Source: Alphaproteobacteria bacterium (GTDB taxonomy: Bacteria; Pseudomonadota; Alphaproteobacteria; Micavibrionales; Micavibrionaceae). Taken from it: a DNA stretch of 64,000 nt. Positions 45,521 through 55,956 of this stretch are shown piece by piece. The stretch covers positions 186,001 through 250,000 of the forward strand of contig NZDE01000012.1 in the NCBI GenBank assembly GCA_002690045.1, written 5' to 3'. Both the position numbers and the translations under genes were made by a program. Positions within the stretch are counted from its first letter, which is position 1. The number at the start of each line of letters is the position of its first letter. The notes below the pieces were generated by a model. It saw nothing but the letters and a program-made list of their open reading frames with translations, was not told where the DNA came from and did not search any database.

Positions 45521-45679
45521 TATTAACCTACTATTGTTATTTTCTAATTGCTAAGCCCTTATAGCGTAAAGCTTACTGGGAGTCATCATCAAAAAAATTA
45601 ACGGTATTAAGAATTTTTAAAGAACTTATCTATATCATGCAGAATGTGAGTTGAAGACTATGTGTGTGTGGAGAGTAAA

Positions 45680-46327
45680 ATGCGTAACCTATCATTAGCC
45701 GCCGCTATGGAGGCGTTTGTCAAAAGGCCGGAGCTATTAGAGCTCAACGACGCCAAGGCGGACAAGCCAGAAAAAAAGCCGCTAGATAAGTTAGCTGGAC
45801 AAGATATTCCAGCCAGCCTAGACCGCGTTTCGCAAGAAATGTCGCTGTTCATGTCGGTTGATCCTGTTCTGGCAAGCTTACATAAAGAATATTTAGATGC
45901 CTGCGCGATTTTAGATGACCTCGCTGAAAAAGGTGATAACGCCTATGCCGCAATGGCGGCCGTAGCAAGTGACCGCGTACAAAGCGCCCATAGCGCATTC
46001 AGTGCCCGTTTAATTGAGCTACGCAATGATGAAAAGATTTCTGCGATGATCCAAATGAAGCGCCACCGCTTACTTTTGGAAGAAATGGAAGAGCGCCGCT
46101 TGCGCCGACGTATGCTTGAAGAAAAAGCCTTCATGTATCAAAAAGATACACAAGAAAAGCAAAAGCAAGAGCATAACAGGCGCCGCACTTTTGCTATGGA
46201 TTTGTTTATTGCCTATATGATGATGAGCTGGTCAACCTACAATCAGAACAAGCAAGAGCTTAAATACGCTTTTGAAGATGCCTTTATCGGCAATAGGCGA
46301 ACGCAAAAGACTGGGACAGCCTCATAA
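45680..46327 (+). CDS. Hypothetical coiled-coil protein, 215 aa
   Basis: Unknown. The start at MRNLSLAAAMEAF has GGAGAG about 6 bases upstream; an ATG six codons earlier is less likely. Mostly helical: N-terminal charged segment, central helices, and a strongly basic coiled coil (about residues 125-170, with EEMEERRLRRRMLEEK). A short hydrophobic, methionine- and aromatic-rich helix (FAMDLFIAYMMMSW, about 172-185) could be a membrane-associating helix. Followed by a terminator. No family recognised. Confidence 0.65.
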   Translation: MRNLSLAAAMEAFVKRPELLELNDAKADKPEKKPLDKLAGQDIPASLDRVSQEMSLFMSVDPVLASLHKEYLDACAILDDLAEKGDNAYAAMAAVASDRVQSAHSAFSARLIELRNDEKISAMIQMKRHRLLLEEMEERRLRRRMLEEKAFMYQKDTQEKQKQEHNRRRTFAMDLFIAYMMMSWSTYNQNKQELKYAFEDAFIGNRRTQKTGTAS

Positions 46328-46333
46328 TTTATA

Positions 46334-46366
46334 ATTAGCGCCTATAAAGATGGCGCTAATTTTTTT
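46334..46366 (+). terminator. Terminator after the coiled-coil gene
   Basis: ATTAGCGC (46334-46341) pairs with GCGCTAAT (46353-46360), followed by seven Ts. It overlaps the 3' end of the convergent ChaN-like gene. Confidence 0.88.
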
Positions 46367-47490
46367 CGTTCCGCGCGTGGGGCACCATAAAAATGGACAT
46401 CCACATCACGGAAAAGATAATCAATATCCGCGTCGTATATTTTCTTTAGCTGCTCATATTGCGTTATATCGAGCGCCAAATGCGCGCATCCCGCCAAATG
46501 TAACTGTTGATTTATGTAGCGCGCTTCTTCAGCTTTGCTACGCATGATATTGTCTTGGGCATTATCATTGCGCTTCGTTGATAATGCAAAACGCGGGTCA
46601 TATTCCGCATATGGGCCAATCGGCAATGTACATTTTTCAATACTATCTTGCGTCAATCCTACCTCTGGCATAACGAAAGACTCAGTTTCTAAAGGCAGAA
46701 CAAGCACATGCACTCCCGCTTTTTTCAATGTTTGTGCTAAGCCCCATTCAGGACGATTATCTTCATAATCACCATTCAAATGCGCAATACCACATAGCTG
46801 CACAACTACAGCCGCGCCAGTTTTCTTTGCGGCATCTTGCAGGGTCATCGCCATATGTGCGTTGCGGATATGCATACCTTCTGCCGTGGACACATGACAT
46901 AGGCCGCAATCATCCTCGCCCGCAGCCGCCATTGCACGGCGCGCGTTCGGGTCATCACTTTCTATAATTTCATCACAGTCATAAGACACATCACTGCCGA
47001 CAAAATTCCAATCAGGCTTCTGCGCCATCATAGATATCACATTATGCGCCAGAACCTTATGCGCGAAATAAGCTGATGCGTTTTCTGCTTCAGAAAACCG
47101 CAATTTCACACTGGCCGCCGTTTGCCTATCAACATCCTTAAGATAATTAATAATATGGCCGTTATCTTCATATTTACCGTCATCACGGTAGAAGCGGGAA
47201 AGCAAATCATAGGGCTGCTCATAGGCCAGAACCAATTTATCGATATCCGCACGCAGACGATCTAACAATAATATGTGATGAATATAATGCTGAACACTTT
47301 CATGGTCCTCACCGACAAGCACATATAATGGGCGCTCAATGCCACGGGCATTCATGGCATTGCGCTCTTCCACAATACGCTTATGCGCGTTCTGTACTGA
47401 TTGCGCCATAATTTGCGCATGCGCGCTCGACGCAGAGATTTGCGCCTGCTCATTTAACTGATCGGTTAATTTGTATTTTTTCTGTCCCAT
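46342..47490 (-). CDS. ChaN/TraB-like family protein, paralogue A
   Basis: One of four related proteins in this window. It carries the shared features: LYVLVGEDHESVQHY (GEDH at 60-63), an acidic strand AYEQP near 90, EGMHIRNAHM with RNAHM at 209-213, VVQLCGIAHLNG with H237, and the C-terminal ARYINQQLHLAG helix. These fit the ChaN/EreA/TraB/Tiki superfamily, whose members use paired GE-x-H and G-x-x-H motifs to bind metal or haem. The longest of the four (382 residues), with an extra cysteine-rich part near 172-198 (DCDEI, DDCGLCHV). No signal peptide, so cytoplasmic. It lies apart from the other three and follows the YdcF-like gene. Confidence 0.75.
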   Translation of the reverse strand: MGQKKYKLTDQLNEQAQISASSAHAQIMAQSVQNAHKRIVEERNAMNARGIERPLYVLVGEDHESVQHYIHHILLLDRLRADIDKLVLAYEQPYDLLSRFYRDDGKYEDNGHIINYLKDVDRQTAASVKLRFSEAENASAYFAHKVLAHNVISMMAQKPDWNFVGSDVSYDCDEIIESDDPNARRAMAAAGEDDCGLCHVSTAEGMHIRNAHMAMTLQDAAKKTGAAVVVQLCGIAHLNGDYEDNRPEWGLAQTLKKAGVHVLVLPLETESFVMPEVGLTQDSIEKCTLPIGPYAEYDPRFALSTKRNDNAQDNIMRSKAEEARYINQQLHLAGCAHLALDITQYEQLKKIYDADIDYLFRDVDVHFYGAPRAERKKLAPSL

Positions 47491-47510
47491 AACACCCTAA
47501 ATATACTTAT

Positions 47511-47540
47511 AAAAAATTCATCCGCTTATATATGCGGATG
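47511..47540 (-). terminator. Terminator after the YdcF-like gene
   Basis: On the minus strand CATCCGC (47540-47534) pairs with GCGGATG (47525-47519), followed by AATTTTTT. It separates the YdcF-like gene from paralogue A. Confidence 0.78.
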
Positions 47541-47547
47541 CTGAAAA

Positions 47548-48177
47548 TCACCTCAGCTTATGGATGCGAGCATTAATGGCGTCAAGATCAATCTCCTTGA
47601 TCCAGCCATTGGACTTATAAGGCTCAATACGCTTATATTGATCAATCACCGCGCTACGGAAAGACTCATCCTTGTACCACTGCGATACAGGAAAATCATA
47701 CCCATTAACCCCCACATGCATTGCCAGCATTTCAGGCCAATGTGCATATAGGGTCATAAGAAAGCGTCGTGAAGCAATGATATTTCCAAAAGACATAACC
47801 GAAGTGGCATTTTGAAGTGCGGCATGATTTTTAAAGATTTCGCGGCAGAACTCAACATTTTCCTGCGTATTTGTCGCATCTTTTTCACAGATAATTGCAT
47901 CGGCTTTCACGCCGCGCGCTGTAAGCTGCTCTGCTATATATTCAGCCTCTGTCTTTACCGTAGACGGACAAGCGAGATCAGGATCAACAATATGCCCGCC
48001 ACTTACCACGATTTTAGAGAAATAGCCTTGATGATAGTGATTTGCCGCCGCATCTGCCAAAGACGATGCCATTGAACGGTTACCAAATATAAGCGCCGCG
48101 TCCGCAGGCGCTAGCGCTGTTTGCTCAATCAGCAAATAACGCCCGATATTATTAAATTCTTTTGTCAGGTCTTGCAT
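47548..48177 (-). CDS. YdcF/SanA-like DUF218 protein
   Basis: DUF218-fold protein of the YdcF family. The Rossmann-like core shows DAALIFGNRSMASSLADAA, the KIVVSGGHI strand, the TEAEYIAEQLTARGV helix and the CEKDATNTQENVEF motif that is the family hallmark. 209 residues with no membrane segment, so the cytoplasmic YdcF type rather than membrane-anchored SanA. E. coli YdcF binds S-adenosylmethionine but its role is unknown. Stands before a terminator and the first ChaN-like gene. Confidence 0.8.
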   Translation of the reverse strand: MQDLTKEFNNIGRYLLIEQTALAPADAALIFGNRSMASSLADAAANHYHQGYFSKIVVSGGHIVDPDLACPSTVKTEAEYIAEQLTARGVKADAIICEKDATNTQENVEFCREIFKNHAALQNATSVMSFGNIIASRRFLMTLYAHWPEMLAMHVGVNGYDFPVSQWYKDESFRSAVIDQYKRIEPYKSNGWIKEIDLDAINARIHKLR

Positions 48178-48282
48178 GTTCCCTGCCCCGTATCAATTCT
48201 AGACAACTTTACATATTTTTATTTATGCATTTTGTACAAGGAATACGCGCAAAGGTCAAATATTTTCGGTAAAATATATTTA

Positions 48283-48966
48283 TTAATGCATCAGCTCTTG
48301 GTCAAACATATCACCAAACTCTTCTGGCGTTGTATCACGATCTAACGGCATATATAGACGATCGCCGATCACGAAAGACGGCACATAATGCGCGCCAACA
48401 TCAACCGCCAACTGCTGATTATCCTGTACAGCTGTGCGGATAAGCGGATCTTGAGCTTGTTGCATGATTTGCGCAACGGGCAGGCCAGCTTCTTCCATCA
48501 ATATTGCGGCCTTTTCCTGATTCATTTTGCCTTGCGCATTAAAAATCGCTTTGTGAAATTCAGGAAACACACCGACCTTCGCCGCCGCCATAGCAAGCGC
48601 CGCCATCATGTAAGAATCTTCCCCCAAAAATGGCACGGGGCGAAGCACCACGCGCACATCATCACGCCCTGCGAGCGCCTCATGCATTGCAGCTTCTTCT
48701 ATCACACAATATGGGCAATTATAATCATAAAAAACAACAACCTTCAGCGGTGAATTTTCATTACCCGCAATAGTAAGGGGCGTATCCGTATCATGTATAG
48801 TTTTAATTTCGGTTGTAGATAGCGTCTTTTTGGCGAAACCATCCCCACCAACCTCGATAGGCTCGAAGCCGCCAGTTTGCTCTTTATATTTTGGCACGAC
48901 ATAAAAATAAGACCACGCCGCAAACATAACGGCTAAAGCGGCAATAACGCCCAAAGCTATACGCAT
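48283..48966 (-). CDS. Membrane-anchored DsbA-family thiol oxidoreductase
   Basis: Thioredoxin-fold disulfide oxidoreductase of the DsbA/BdbD (DSBA_oxidored/Thioredoxin_4) type. N-terminal membrane anchor (about residues 1-22), then YDYNCPYC with the CPYC active site (about 84-87), and the cis-proline loop AHYVPSFVIGDRLY near 195. It should act in the periplasm in oxidative folding or isomerisation. A second DsbA-like gene lies 72 bases upstream, separated by a hairpin. 227 residues. Confidence 0.9.
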   Translation of the reverse strand: MRIALGVIAALAVMFAAWSYFYVVPKYKEQTGGFEPIEVGGDGFAKKTLSTTEIKTIHDTDTPLTIAGNENSPLKVVVFYDYNCPYCVIEEAAMHEALAGRDDVRVVLRPVPFLGEDSYMMAALAMAAAKVGVFPEFHKAIFNAQGKMNQEKAAILMEEAGLPVAQIMQQAQDPLIRTAVQDNQQLAVDVGAHYVPSFVIGDRLYMPLDRDTTPEEFGDMFDQELMH

Positions 48967-48994
48967 AGTTTCTCACCTTAATTAAAATATATCA

Positions 48995-49016
48995 CGAGGC
49001 CACATATGCGGCCTCG
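48995..49016 (-). terminator. Hairpin between the two DsbA-like genes
   Basis: CGAGGCC (48995-49001) and GGCCTCG (49010-49016) form a 7-bp GC-rich stem with an 8-base loop. On the minus strand it is followed by TGATATATTTTAATT, a weak T-rich tail. It probably gives partial termination after 49039-49809. Confidence 0.6.
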
Positions 49017-49038
49017 CACCATTAATTCACTATTCTAC

Positions 49039-49809
49039 TTACTTCTTTTGCGCATCAATCATCGACTGCAATGTTTCTTCAGGCACATAGCCAGGCACGA
49101 ACTCATCTTCAACAATAAAGGCTGGCGTACCTGAAATGCCCAACTTATCAGCCAAATCACGATTACGTTCAAGCTCAGCCTTAACGACATCACCATTCGC
49201 ATCAGCCTTCAACTTATCGACATCTAGGCCGATCTGCTCAGCAATTTTTACAAAACCGCTTTCTGAACGCGCAGATGGCTGTTTAAATAGCTCGTTATGG
49301 AAGTCAGCATATTTGCCCTGCAACTTTGCAGCCAATGCATATTTAGCAGCCTCGCGTGAGCTATTGCCCAAAACCGGCAAATCGATAAAAGCAAATTTTA
49401 CGCCGCCTTTCTCCATTACACCTTGCACCGCCTCAAAGCCACGTTTACAAAAACCACAATTATAATCAACGAACTCAACCACTAGAAAATCTGACTCCAA
49501 GTCACCCGCGAAAGGCACATCTAATTTGCCAGCCTTAATATCGGCAAGCAAATCTTTGGAAGCCGTTTTCGACTTAGACGCTCGCTCATCCTCCAAACGT
49601 TGCTGATATAATTCAACTGATTCCAAAAGGACTTCAGGATTATTCATGATGAACTGGTGGATCATATCATTCACTTCAGTCTTTTGCGCCTCGCTCAACG
49701 CAGTCATATTTTCTGCTGATGCCTTTTCTTTAGCCACAGCTGGCGCCATGCCTAATGCAGATACAGCAAGCACAGCCAAACTTAATTTACCAATACGGCG
49801 TTGATACAT
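49039..49809 (-). CDS. Secreted DsbA-family thiol oxidoreductase
   Basis: Periplasmic thioredoxin-like protein. The start follows AGGAG by 8 bases, giving a signal peptide ending near APAVA|KEKASA (about residue 25). A helical N-terminal part (about 30-90, with MIHQFIMNNPEVLLESVELYQ) precedes the DSBA domain. The active site CGFC is in VEFVDYNCGFCKRGFEAV, and the cis-proline loop is KLGISGTPAFIVEDEFVPG. This layout matches Com1/ScsC-like and alphaproteobacterial DsbA-like proteins, which can oligomerise through the N-terminal part. 256 residues. Confidence 0.9.
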   Translation of the reverse strand: MYQRRIGKLSLAVLAVSALGMAPAVAKEKASAENMTALSEAQKTEVNDMIHQFIMNNPEVLLESVELYQQRLEDERASKSKTASKDLLADIKAGKLDVPFAGDLESDFLVVEFVDYNCGFCKRGFEAVQGVMEKGGVKFAFIDLPVLGNSSREAAKYALAAKLQGKYADFHNELFKQPSARSESGFVKIAEQIGLDVDKLKADANGDVVKAELERNRDLADKLGISGTPAFIVEDEFVPGYVPEETLQSMIDAQKK

Positions 49810-49974
49810 GATAGAACTCCTTAAGAATAATGAAAACCGTTTAAAGCTTATTCTTATTCGCATAAAAACGGCATAAAGTTACAACATAATGATAGCGCAA
49901 GACTGCGCAAAGGAAAGGTGGAATATACAAAAGGGCACAAGAAAATCCCCTGAAAGCATGCAAAATTTATATAT

Positions 49975-50502
49975 CTAAGCTGATTTATGGTCTGTTTGCG
50001 GCATCATATCAAGTTCTAACATATCCAACATAGGAATATCATCAATGTTTTCCTGATGCTTTTTCAGATACGTCGCTATTTCCGCATATTGAACCGCATA
50101 TTGCGCCATCACAGAACGAATTTCGGACTCATTCTCAACAAAGTTTTCAACATTTGGAATATTCATGATTTGCAACTCTTTTGCTGCAAAACGTATCGAA
50201 CGCGGCATACGCTCTTTATAGAAAGACTCATGCTCTGGCGAAGCGGCAGGTAAAGTCACACTTCCTGAAGCACGGTACAAACGCCCCACATTACCAGATA
50301 AATGTTCATTCCAGATATTCGCCGTCAAGCATAGCGCATTACGTGCAAACACTAAACGTTCACGACTTTCTGGCGCAACAACGCCAATTTCTAACGCCTT
50401 ATCAATATTACCAATAACCACAACAAGACGCTGCAACGCATTCAACACAGCCATAGCTGTACCGCGCAATGCTTTATCTTCTGCTCCAATGTTATCGTTC
50501 AT
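49975..50502 (-). CDS. Hypothetical helical protein, 175 aa
   Basis: Unknown soluble protein, mainly helical, with no signal peptide or membrane segment and an acidic, methionine-rich C-terminus. Two in-frame ATGs (50529 and 50502) are possible; neither has a clear ribosome site, and MNDNIGAED was preferred. It lies between ubiA and the DsbA-like genes, all leftward, with gaps of about 100-165 bases, so probably its own transcript. Confidence 0.6.
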   Translation of the reverse strand: MNDNIGAEDKALRGTAMAVLNALQRLVVVIGNIDKALEIGVVAPESRERLVFARNALCLTANIWNEHLSGNVGRLYRASGSVTLPAASPEHESFYKERMPRSIRFAAKELQIMNIPNVENFVENESEIRSVMAQYAVQYAEIATYLKKHQENIDDIPMLDMLELDMMPQTDHKSA

Positions 50503-50604
50503 ATTTATATGCTTTATTCTGAAATTCATATTTATACCAGTTTACGCTCGCCCATAAGATTTAACATAAAATTGCACATTGTCAAGCCAAATCTCAACAT
50601 GACG

Positions 50605-51519
50605 CTATATGAGCGCACAGGCCACAGCAAGGAAAAAACCCAATATAATATTTTTCTTAAACAACTTTAAGCATAGAGCACTATCCCGCGGCCGCCATAA
50701 TTTTAAAGCTTGATAGAAATATACAGCCGCTAAAATCGTAATGGCATAAAACCATAAGGACGCATTACACAGCGCCCCAACGAACAAGAAAAGAGCAAGC
50801 GATATACAGTAAAAGATATTCACCATACGCACGCCATTTTCACCAAAAAGCAGAGCTGTAGATTTTATACCAACAAGCGCGTCATCTTCGCGGTCTTGAT
50901 AGGCATAAATTGTATCATATGCAAGCGTCCAAAAAATGCCCGCGACATACAAAGCTAGCGCAGCAAGCGAAACCCGCCCCTCAATCGCAGCCCATCCCAT
51001 TAACGCACCGAAGTTAAATGTTAGCCCCAAGAAAGTCTGCGGCCAGTATGTAACACGTTTCATTGCAGGATAAAGCGCAACAAACACGACAGATAAAAAG
51101 CCCAGCAAAATGACCATGAGAGGTAATTGCACCAATATAATCAAGGATAATAACAGCAAACAGCCCAACAGCACCAAAGCCTGCCGAACAGACAAAGCGC
51201 CGCTTGCCAGTGGGCGCTGCGCCGTGCGCGCAACCTGCCCATCAAGGTTACGATCCCATAAATCATTAACGACGCAGCCAGCGCTACGCATCAAAAAAGC
51301 GCCGAAAGAAAATAATATTAAAACTTTCAGGCCATAAGCCCCGAGATGCAACGCGCCGCCACTCGCGAGTAAAATCGACCAGATACACGGCCAAAGAAGC
51401 AGCATCACACCGACTGGACGGTCCATCCGCATTAACACAGCATAAGGGCGCATCCAAGCTGGCAAGCGCGGCAGAAGCCACCCTTGATGGGCAATATCAC
51501 TTTTATCTGTATTCTGCAT
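50605..51519 (-). CDS. ubiA: 4-hydroxybenzoate polyprenyltransferase
   Basis: Integral membrane prenyltransferase attaching the polyprenyl chain to 4-hydroxybenzoate in ubiquinone synthesis. The two aspartate-rich magnesium/diphosphate motifs are visible: NDLWDRNLD and DTIYAYQDREDD. About eight membrane helices, 304 residues. It starts divergently from rsmE with only 36 bases between the start codons, an arrangement common in Alphaproteobacteria. Confidence 0.95.
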   Translation of the reverse strand: MQNTDKSDIAHQGWLLPRLPAWMRPYAVLMRMDRPVGVMLLLWPCIWSILLASGGALHLGAYGLKVLILFSFGAFLMRSAGCVVNDLWDRNLDGQVARTAQRPLASGALSVRQALVLLGCLLLLSLIILVQLPLMVILLGFLSVVFVALYPAMKRVTYWPQTFLGLTFNFGALMGWAAIEGRVSLAALALYVAGIFWTLAYDTIYAYQDREDDALVGIKSTALLFGENGVRMVNIFYCISLALFLFVGALCNASLWFYAITILAAVYFYQALKLWRPRDSALCLKLFKKNIILGFFLAVACALI

Positions 51520-51555
51520 TTCTCATTATCCCAATTTGTGCTAGAACTATGCGTT

Positions 51556-52272
51556 ATGAATGAACAAAATGTCCATAAAAAATTACCGCGCTTATATATA
51601 AATGCGCCGCTTAATGCGGATGCAGAAATTCCTTTTGAAAAAGCACAAGCGCATTATCTACACAATGTTCTGCGCCAGAATATAGGCGATAAACTGCGTG
51701 TATTCAACGGGCGTGATGGGGAATGGCTATGCCGCATTGATGACATCAATAAAAAAAGCGGCAGCGCCCGCGCAGAAGAGTGCTTGCACCCGCAGCCTAG
51801 CAAGCCTATCGGCATAACATTACTATGCGCGCCCATTAAAAAACACCGTATGGATTTTATGATTGAGAAAGCGGTCGAACTTGGTGCAAACGGCATTCAC
51901 CCTGTTCTAACGCAAAATACGGAAATCCGAAAAATTAATGAAGAGCGCATAAACCAGCAAATTATTGAAGCCACAGAGCAATGTGAGCGCCTTGACCTGC
52001 CCCAATTAAAACCACTTGCCCCGCTTAATAAAGCACTAGGTGCATATACGCATATATATGCGGCAATTGAACGCGCAAAGGACATCCCACATATTGGCGA
52101 GATTCCACCTACCGACGGCGCTGCATTACTTATTGGCCCCGAAGGCGGATTTACTGCAGAAGAATGCGACATTTTAAGGAGCAGCCAAAACGTTATTCCT
52201 GTATCGCTTGGGCAACAAATTTTACGCGCTGAAACCGCCGCGCTATATGGTCTTAGCTTTCTCAACCGCTAA
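51556..52272 (+). CDS. rsmE: 16S rRNA (uracil-1498-N3)-methyltransferase
   Basis: SPOUT-class methyltransferase modifying U1498 of 16S rRNA. N-terminal PUA-like domain (about 1-75, HYLHNVLRQNIGDKLRVFNG). The knotted SAM domain has VLTQNTEI, LLIGPEGGFTAEE and LGQQILRAETAALYGL. The start at MNEQNVHKKL is chosen over a frame beginning inside ubiA. 238 residues, normal. Confidence 0.95.
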   Translation: MNEQNVHKKLPRLYINAPLNADAEIPFEKAQAHYLHNVLRQNIGDKLRVFNGRDGEWLCRIDDINKKSGSARAEECLHPQPSKPIGITLLCAPIKKHRMDFMIEKAVELGANGIHPVLTQNTEIRKINEERINQQIIEATEQCERLDLPQLKPLAPLNKALGAYTHIYAAIERAKDIPHIGEIPPTDGAALLIGPEGGFTAEECDILRSSQNVIPVSLGQQILRAETAALYGLSFLNR

Positions 52273-52408
52273 TCTCAAATTCTTTGCAGCCAGAGCTTGC
52301 TTGATTTATCGAATTACCTTATATATAAACATACGAAAATTTTGTTTTTTAAAATAAATTTTAAGCAAATAAAACAAAATCATACAACCAATAAGAGATA
52401 GATTTACT

Positions 52409-53209
52409 ATGCTGAAAAAAGTATATTTTTTGTTAGGCGCGCTGACGCTTATGGTTTTAGGCCTGCCTTTGGAGAGTTTTGCACAAGAGGCGAGCGAAAT
52501 TTTTAAACCAGAATATGGTTTCCCAGAGGCCGTGACGCCAGTTGCCGAAGAAATTCATAAATTCCACGATATGATGATGTATATCATTACTGGCATTTCA
52601 GTTTTCGTCTTGGCCTTATTGGTTTATGTGGTTTTACGTTTCAACGAAAAAGCAAACCCGACACCATCTAAGACAACTCATAACGTACCGCTGGAAATTA
52701 TCTGGACGCTGGTACCAGTTCTGATCTTATTGGTTATTGTTGTCCCGTCCTTCCGCCTGCTTTACTTCACAGATCGCGTTGTAGATCCTGAAATGACTGT
52801 TAAAGTCACAGGTTACCAGTGGTATTGGGGCGTTGAATACCCTGATAATGACGGCGTCAACTTTATGAGCTATATGGTTCCTGATGATGAGATCAACGAA
52901 GAAGAAGGTCAAAAGCGTTTGCTTTCTGTTGATAATCCAATGTATCTGCCCGTCGATACAACCATCCAAATTGATGTAACTGCTGCTGACGTATTGCACA
53001 GTTTTGCAATGCCCTCATTCGGCATTAAGACAGATGCTGTTCCTGGCCGCATGAACCAAACATGGGTGCGCATTGAAAAAGAAGGCACATATTACGGTCA
53101 ATGTTCTGAGCTTTGTGGCGCAAACCACGCATTCATGCCTATGGAAGTGCGCGCCGTCAGTAAAGAGGAATTTGCAAAATGGATCGAAACAAAAAAAGCT
53201 GAGATGTAA
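52409..53209 (+). CDS. coxB: Cytochrome c oxidase subunit II
   Basis: Subunit carrying the CuA electron-entry site of an aa3-type oxidase. Signal peptide (about 1-25, ending ESFAQ), two membrane helices (about 50-70 and 92-112), then the periplasmic cupredoxin domain with TGYQWYWGVEYP and the CuA ligands in CSELCGANHAFMP. 266 residues. Followed 59 bases later by coxA. The 136-base region upstream is A/T-rich and has no clear operator. Confidence 0.97.
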   Translation: MLKKVYFLLGALTLMVLGLPLESFAQEASEIFKPEYGFPEAVTPVAEEIHKFHDMMMYIITGISVFVLALLVYVVLRFNEKANPTPSKTTHNVPLEIIWTLVPVLILLVIVVPSFRLLYFTDRVVDPEMTVKVTGYQWYWGVEYPDNDGVNFMSYMVPDDEINEEEGQKRLLSVDNPMYLPVDTTIQIDVTAADVLHSFAMPSFGIKTDAVPGRMNQTWVRIEKEGTYYGQCSELCGANHAFMPMEVRAVSKEEFAKWIETKKAEM

Positions 53210-53220
53210 TTCATAGATAA

Positions 53221-54837
<1,617 letters not shown>

Positions 54838-54848
54838 GACATACAGAA

Positions 54849-54876
54849 AAGCCCGCTACGTTAAGCGGGCTTTTTA
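54849..54876 (+). terminator. Terminator of coxBA
   Basis: GCCCGCT (54851-54857) pairs with AGCGGGC (54864-54870), followed by TTTTTATTTT. It overlaps the stop of the convergent paralogue B. Confidence 0.92.
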
Positions 54877-55878
54877 TTTTGGTGAGTTCAATTTGATATT
54901 GAACTGGGCATCTTCAAGGCCAATTGCCGCCAACGTATTATTGATATAAGCAGCCTCTTCATCCAAAGACTTAATTTCAGGCATATTTCGGCGATAGGTA
55001 CGGCGTTCATACTTATCCCCCAAATCAACAGTGCCTGTTGCAGGGTTGTAAAAAGACCTAAGCGTTGGTACATTCTGCGCAAAATATTTATATTCATCTG
55101 TTAATTGGTCTGCATATGCAGGCACAATGCCATCCTGTAAAAACACGGCCAAAAACGGCAGTCCTAAATTATAATAACATGCTGACATACTATGTTCCTG
55201 CGTCCAGTCATGGTAATTACCAGCAACATGCCCCGCTCCGCAGATTTGCACAGCAATGCGCGCGCCTTGCTCTTCAGCTAAGTTTTGTAGTGTAGACGTC
55301 ATAAAGGCATTTCGCAGAAATATGCCCAAAGGTTTCGTCACATGCACATTTTCGTCAACTACATCTTCACCAGCAAAGGCCTGCGCCGCTTCATATGTTG
55401 AACGGTCAGAAAAGTCGAGGGCGTAGTTTTTACTCGCAACATCATTAAACATGGCTAAAAAACTACGGTTATCTGTCATGTAATTCAAAAGCGAGCGGTA
55501 TAAAAATTTATTAGCCAAAAAGGCATCATATGTCGAACGCTCAGCCAATGCTTTTTCTATGGAATCCACACCATATTGACGAAGCGCGCCACCGTTTAAA
55601 GGCTCCTGACAATCAGGATCAAAATAATTATGCTCACCTTCAATACCCACGACAATTGAATCTTCATAGGCCTGCAATTGCCTTAATAATAATGTGTGGA
55701 AGACCATATGTGCAGGCATATTATGAATTTCGCCAAGCAGTACATATAGAGGCGTATCGACATAGCCATCTTCATCAAGCTGTTTACGCTCTGCAACAAT
55801 ACGCTCAACCGCGCCATTGACATCTGCCAGCATTGCGCGCGCGCTTACTTCAAATATTTCACCTGAAAACTTATCCAT
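54874..55878 (-). CDS. ChaN/TraB-like family protein, paralogue B
   Basis: 334-residue member of the four-copy family. Motifs: LYVLLGEIHNMPAHM with GEIH at 49-52 (close to the GE-x-H-D pattern of ChaN), acidic VVGIEGEH near 80, FLRNAFM with RNAFM at 189-193, VQICGAGHVAG with H217, and AAYINNTLAAIG near the C-terminus. The glycine after the C-terminal histidine is preceded by alanine rather than asparagine, unlike the other three. No signal peptide. It converges with coxA and follows the unknown 404-residue gene by 78 bases. Confidence 0.75.
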   Translation of the reverse strand: MDKFSGEIFEVSARAMLADVNGAVERIVAERKQLDEDGYVDTPLYVLLGEIHNMPAHMVFHTLLLRQLQAYEDSIVVGIEGEHNYFDPDCQEPLNGGALRQYGVDSIEKALAERSTYDAFLANKFLYRSLLNYMTDNRSFLAMFNDVASKNYALDFSDRSTYEAAQAFAGEDVVDENVHVTKPLGIFLRNAFMTSTLQNLAEEQGARIAVQICGAGHVAGNYHDWTQEHSMSACYYNLGLPFLAVFLQDGIVPAYADQLTDEYKYFAQNVPTLRSFYNPATGTVDLGDKYERRTYRRNMPEIKSLDEEAAYINNTLAAIGLEDAQFNIKLNSPK

Positions 55879-55956
55879 TATTACCTTTAATTGGCATTAC
55901 GCCTTTTTACCGTGGGCGCATAATGTCATAAAAAGAAATAAAATGCAATATGTAAA

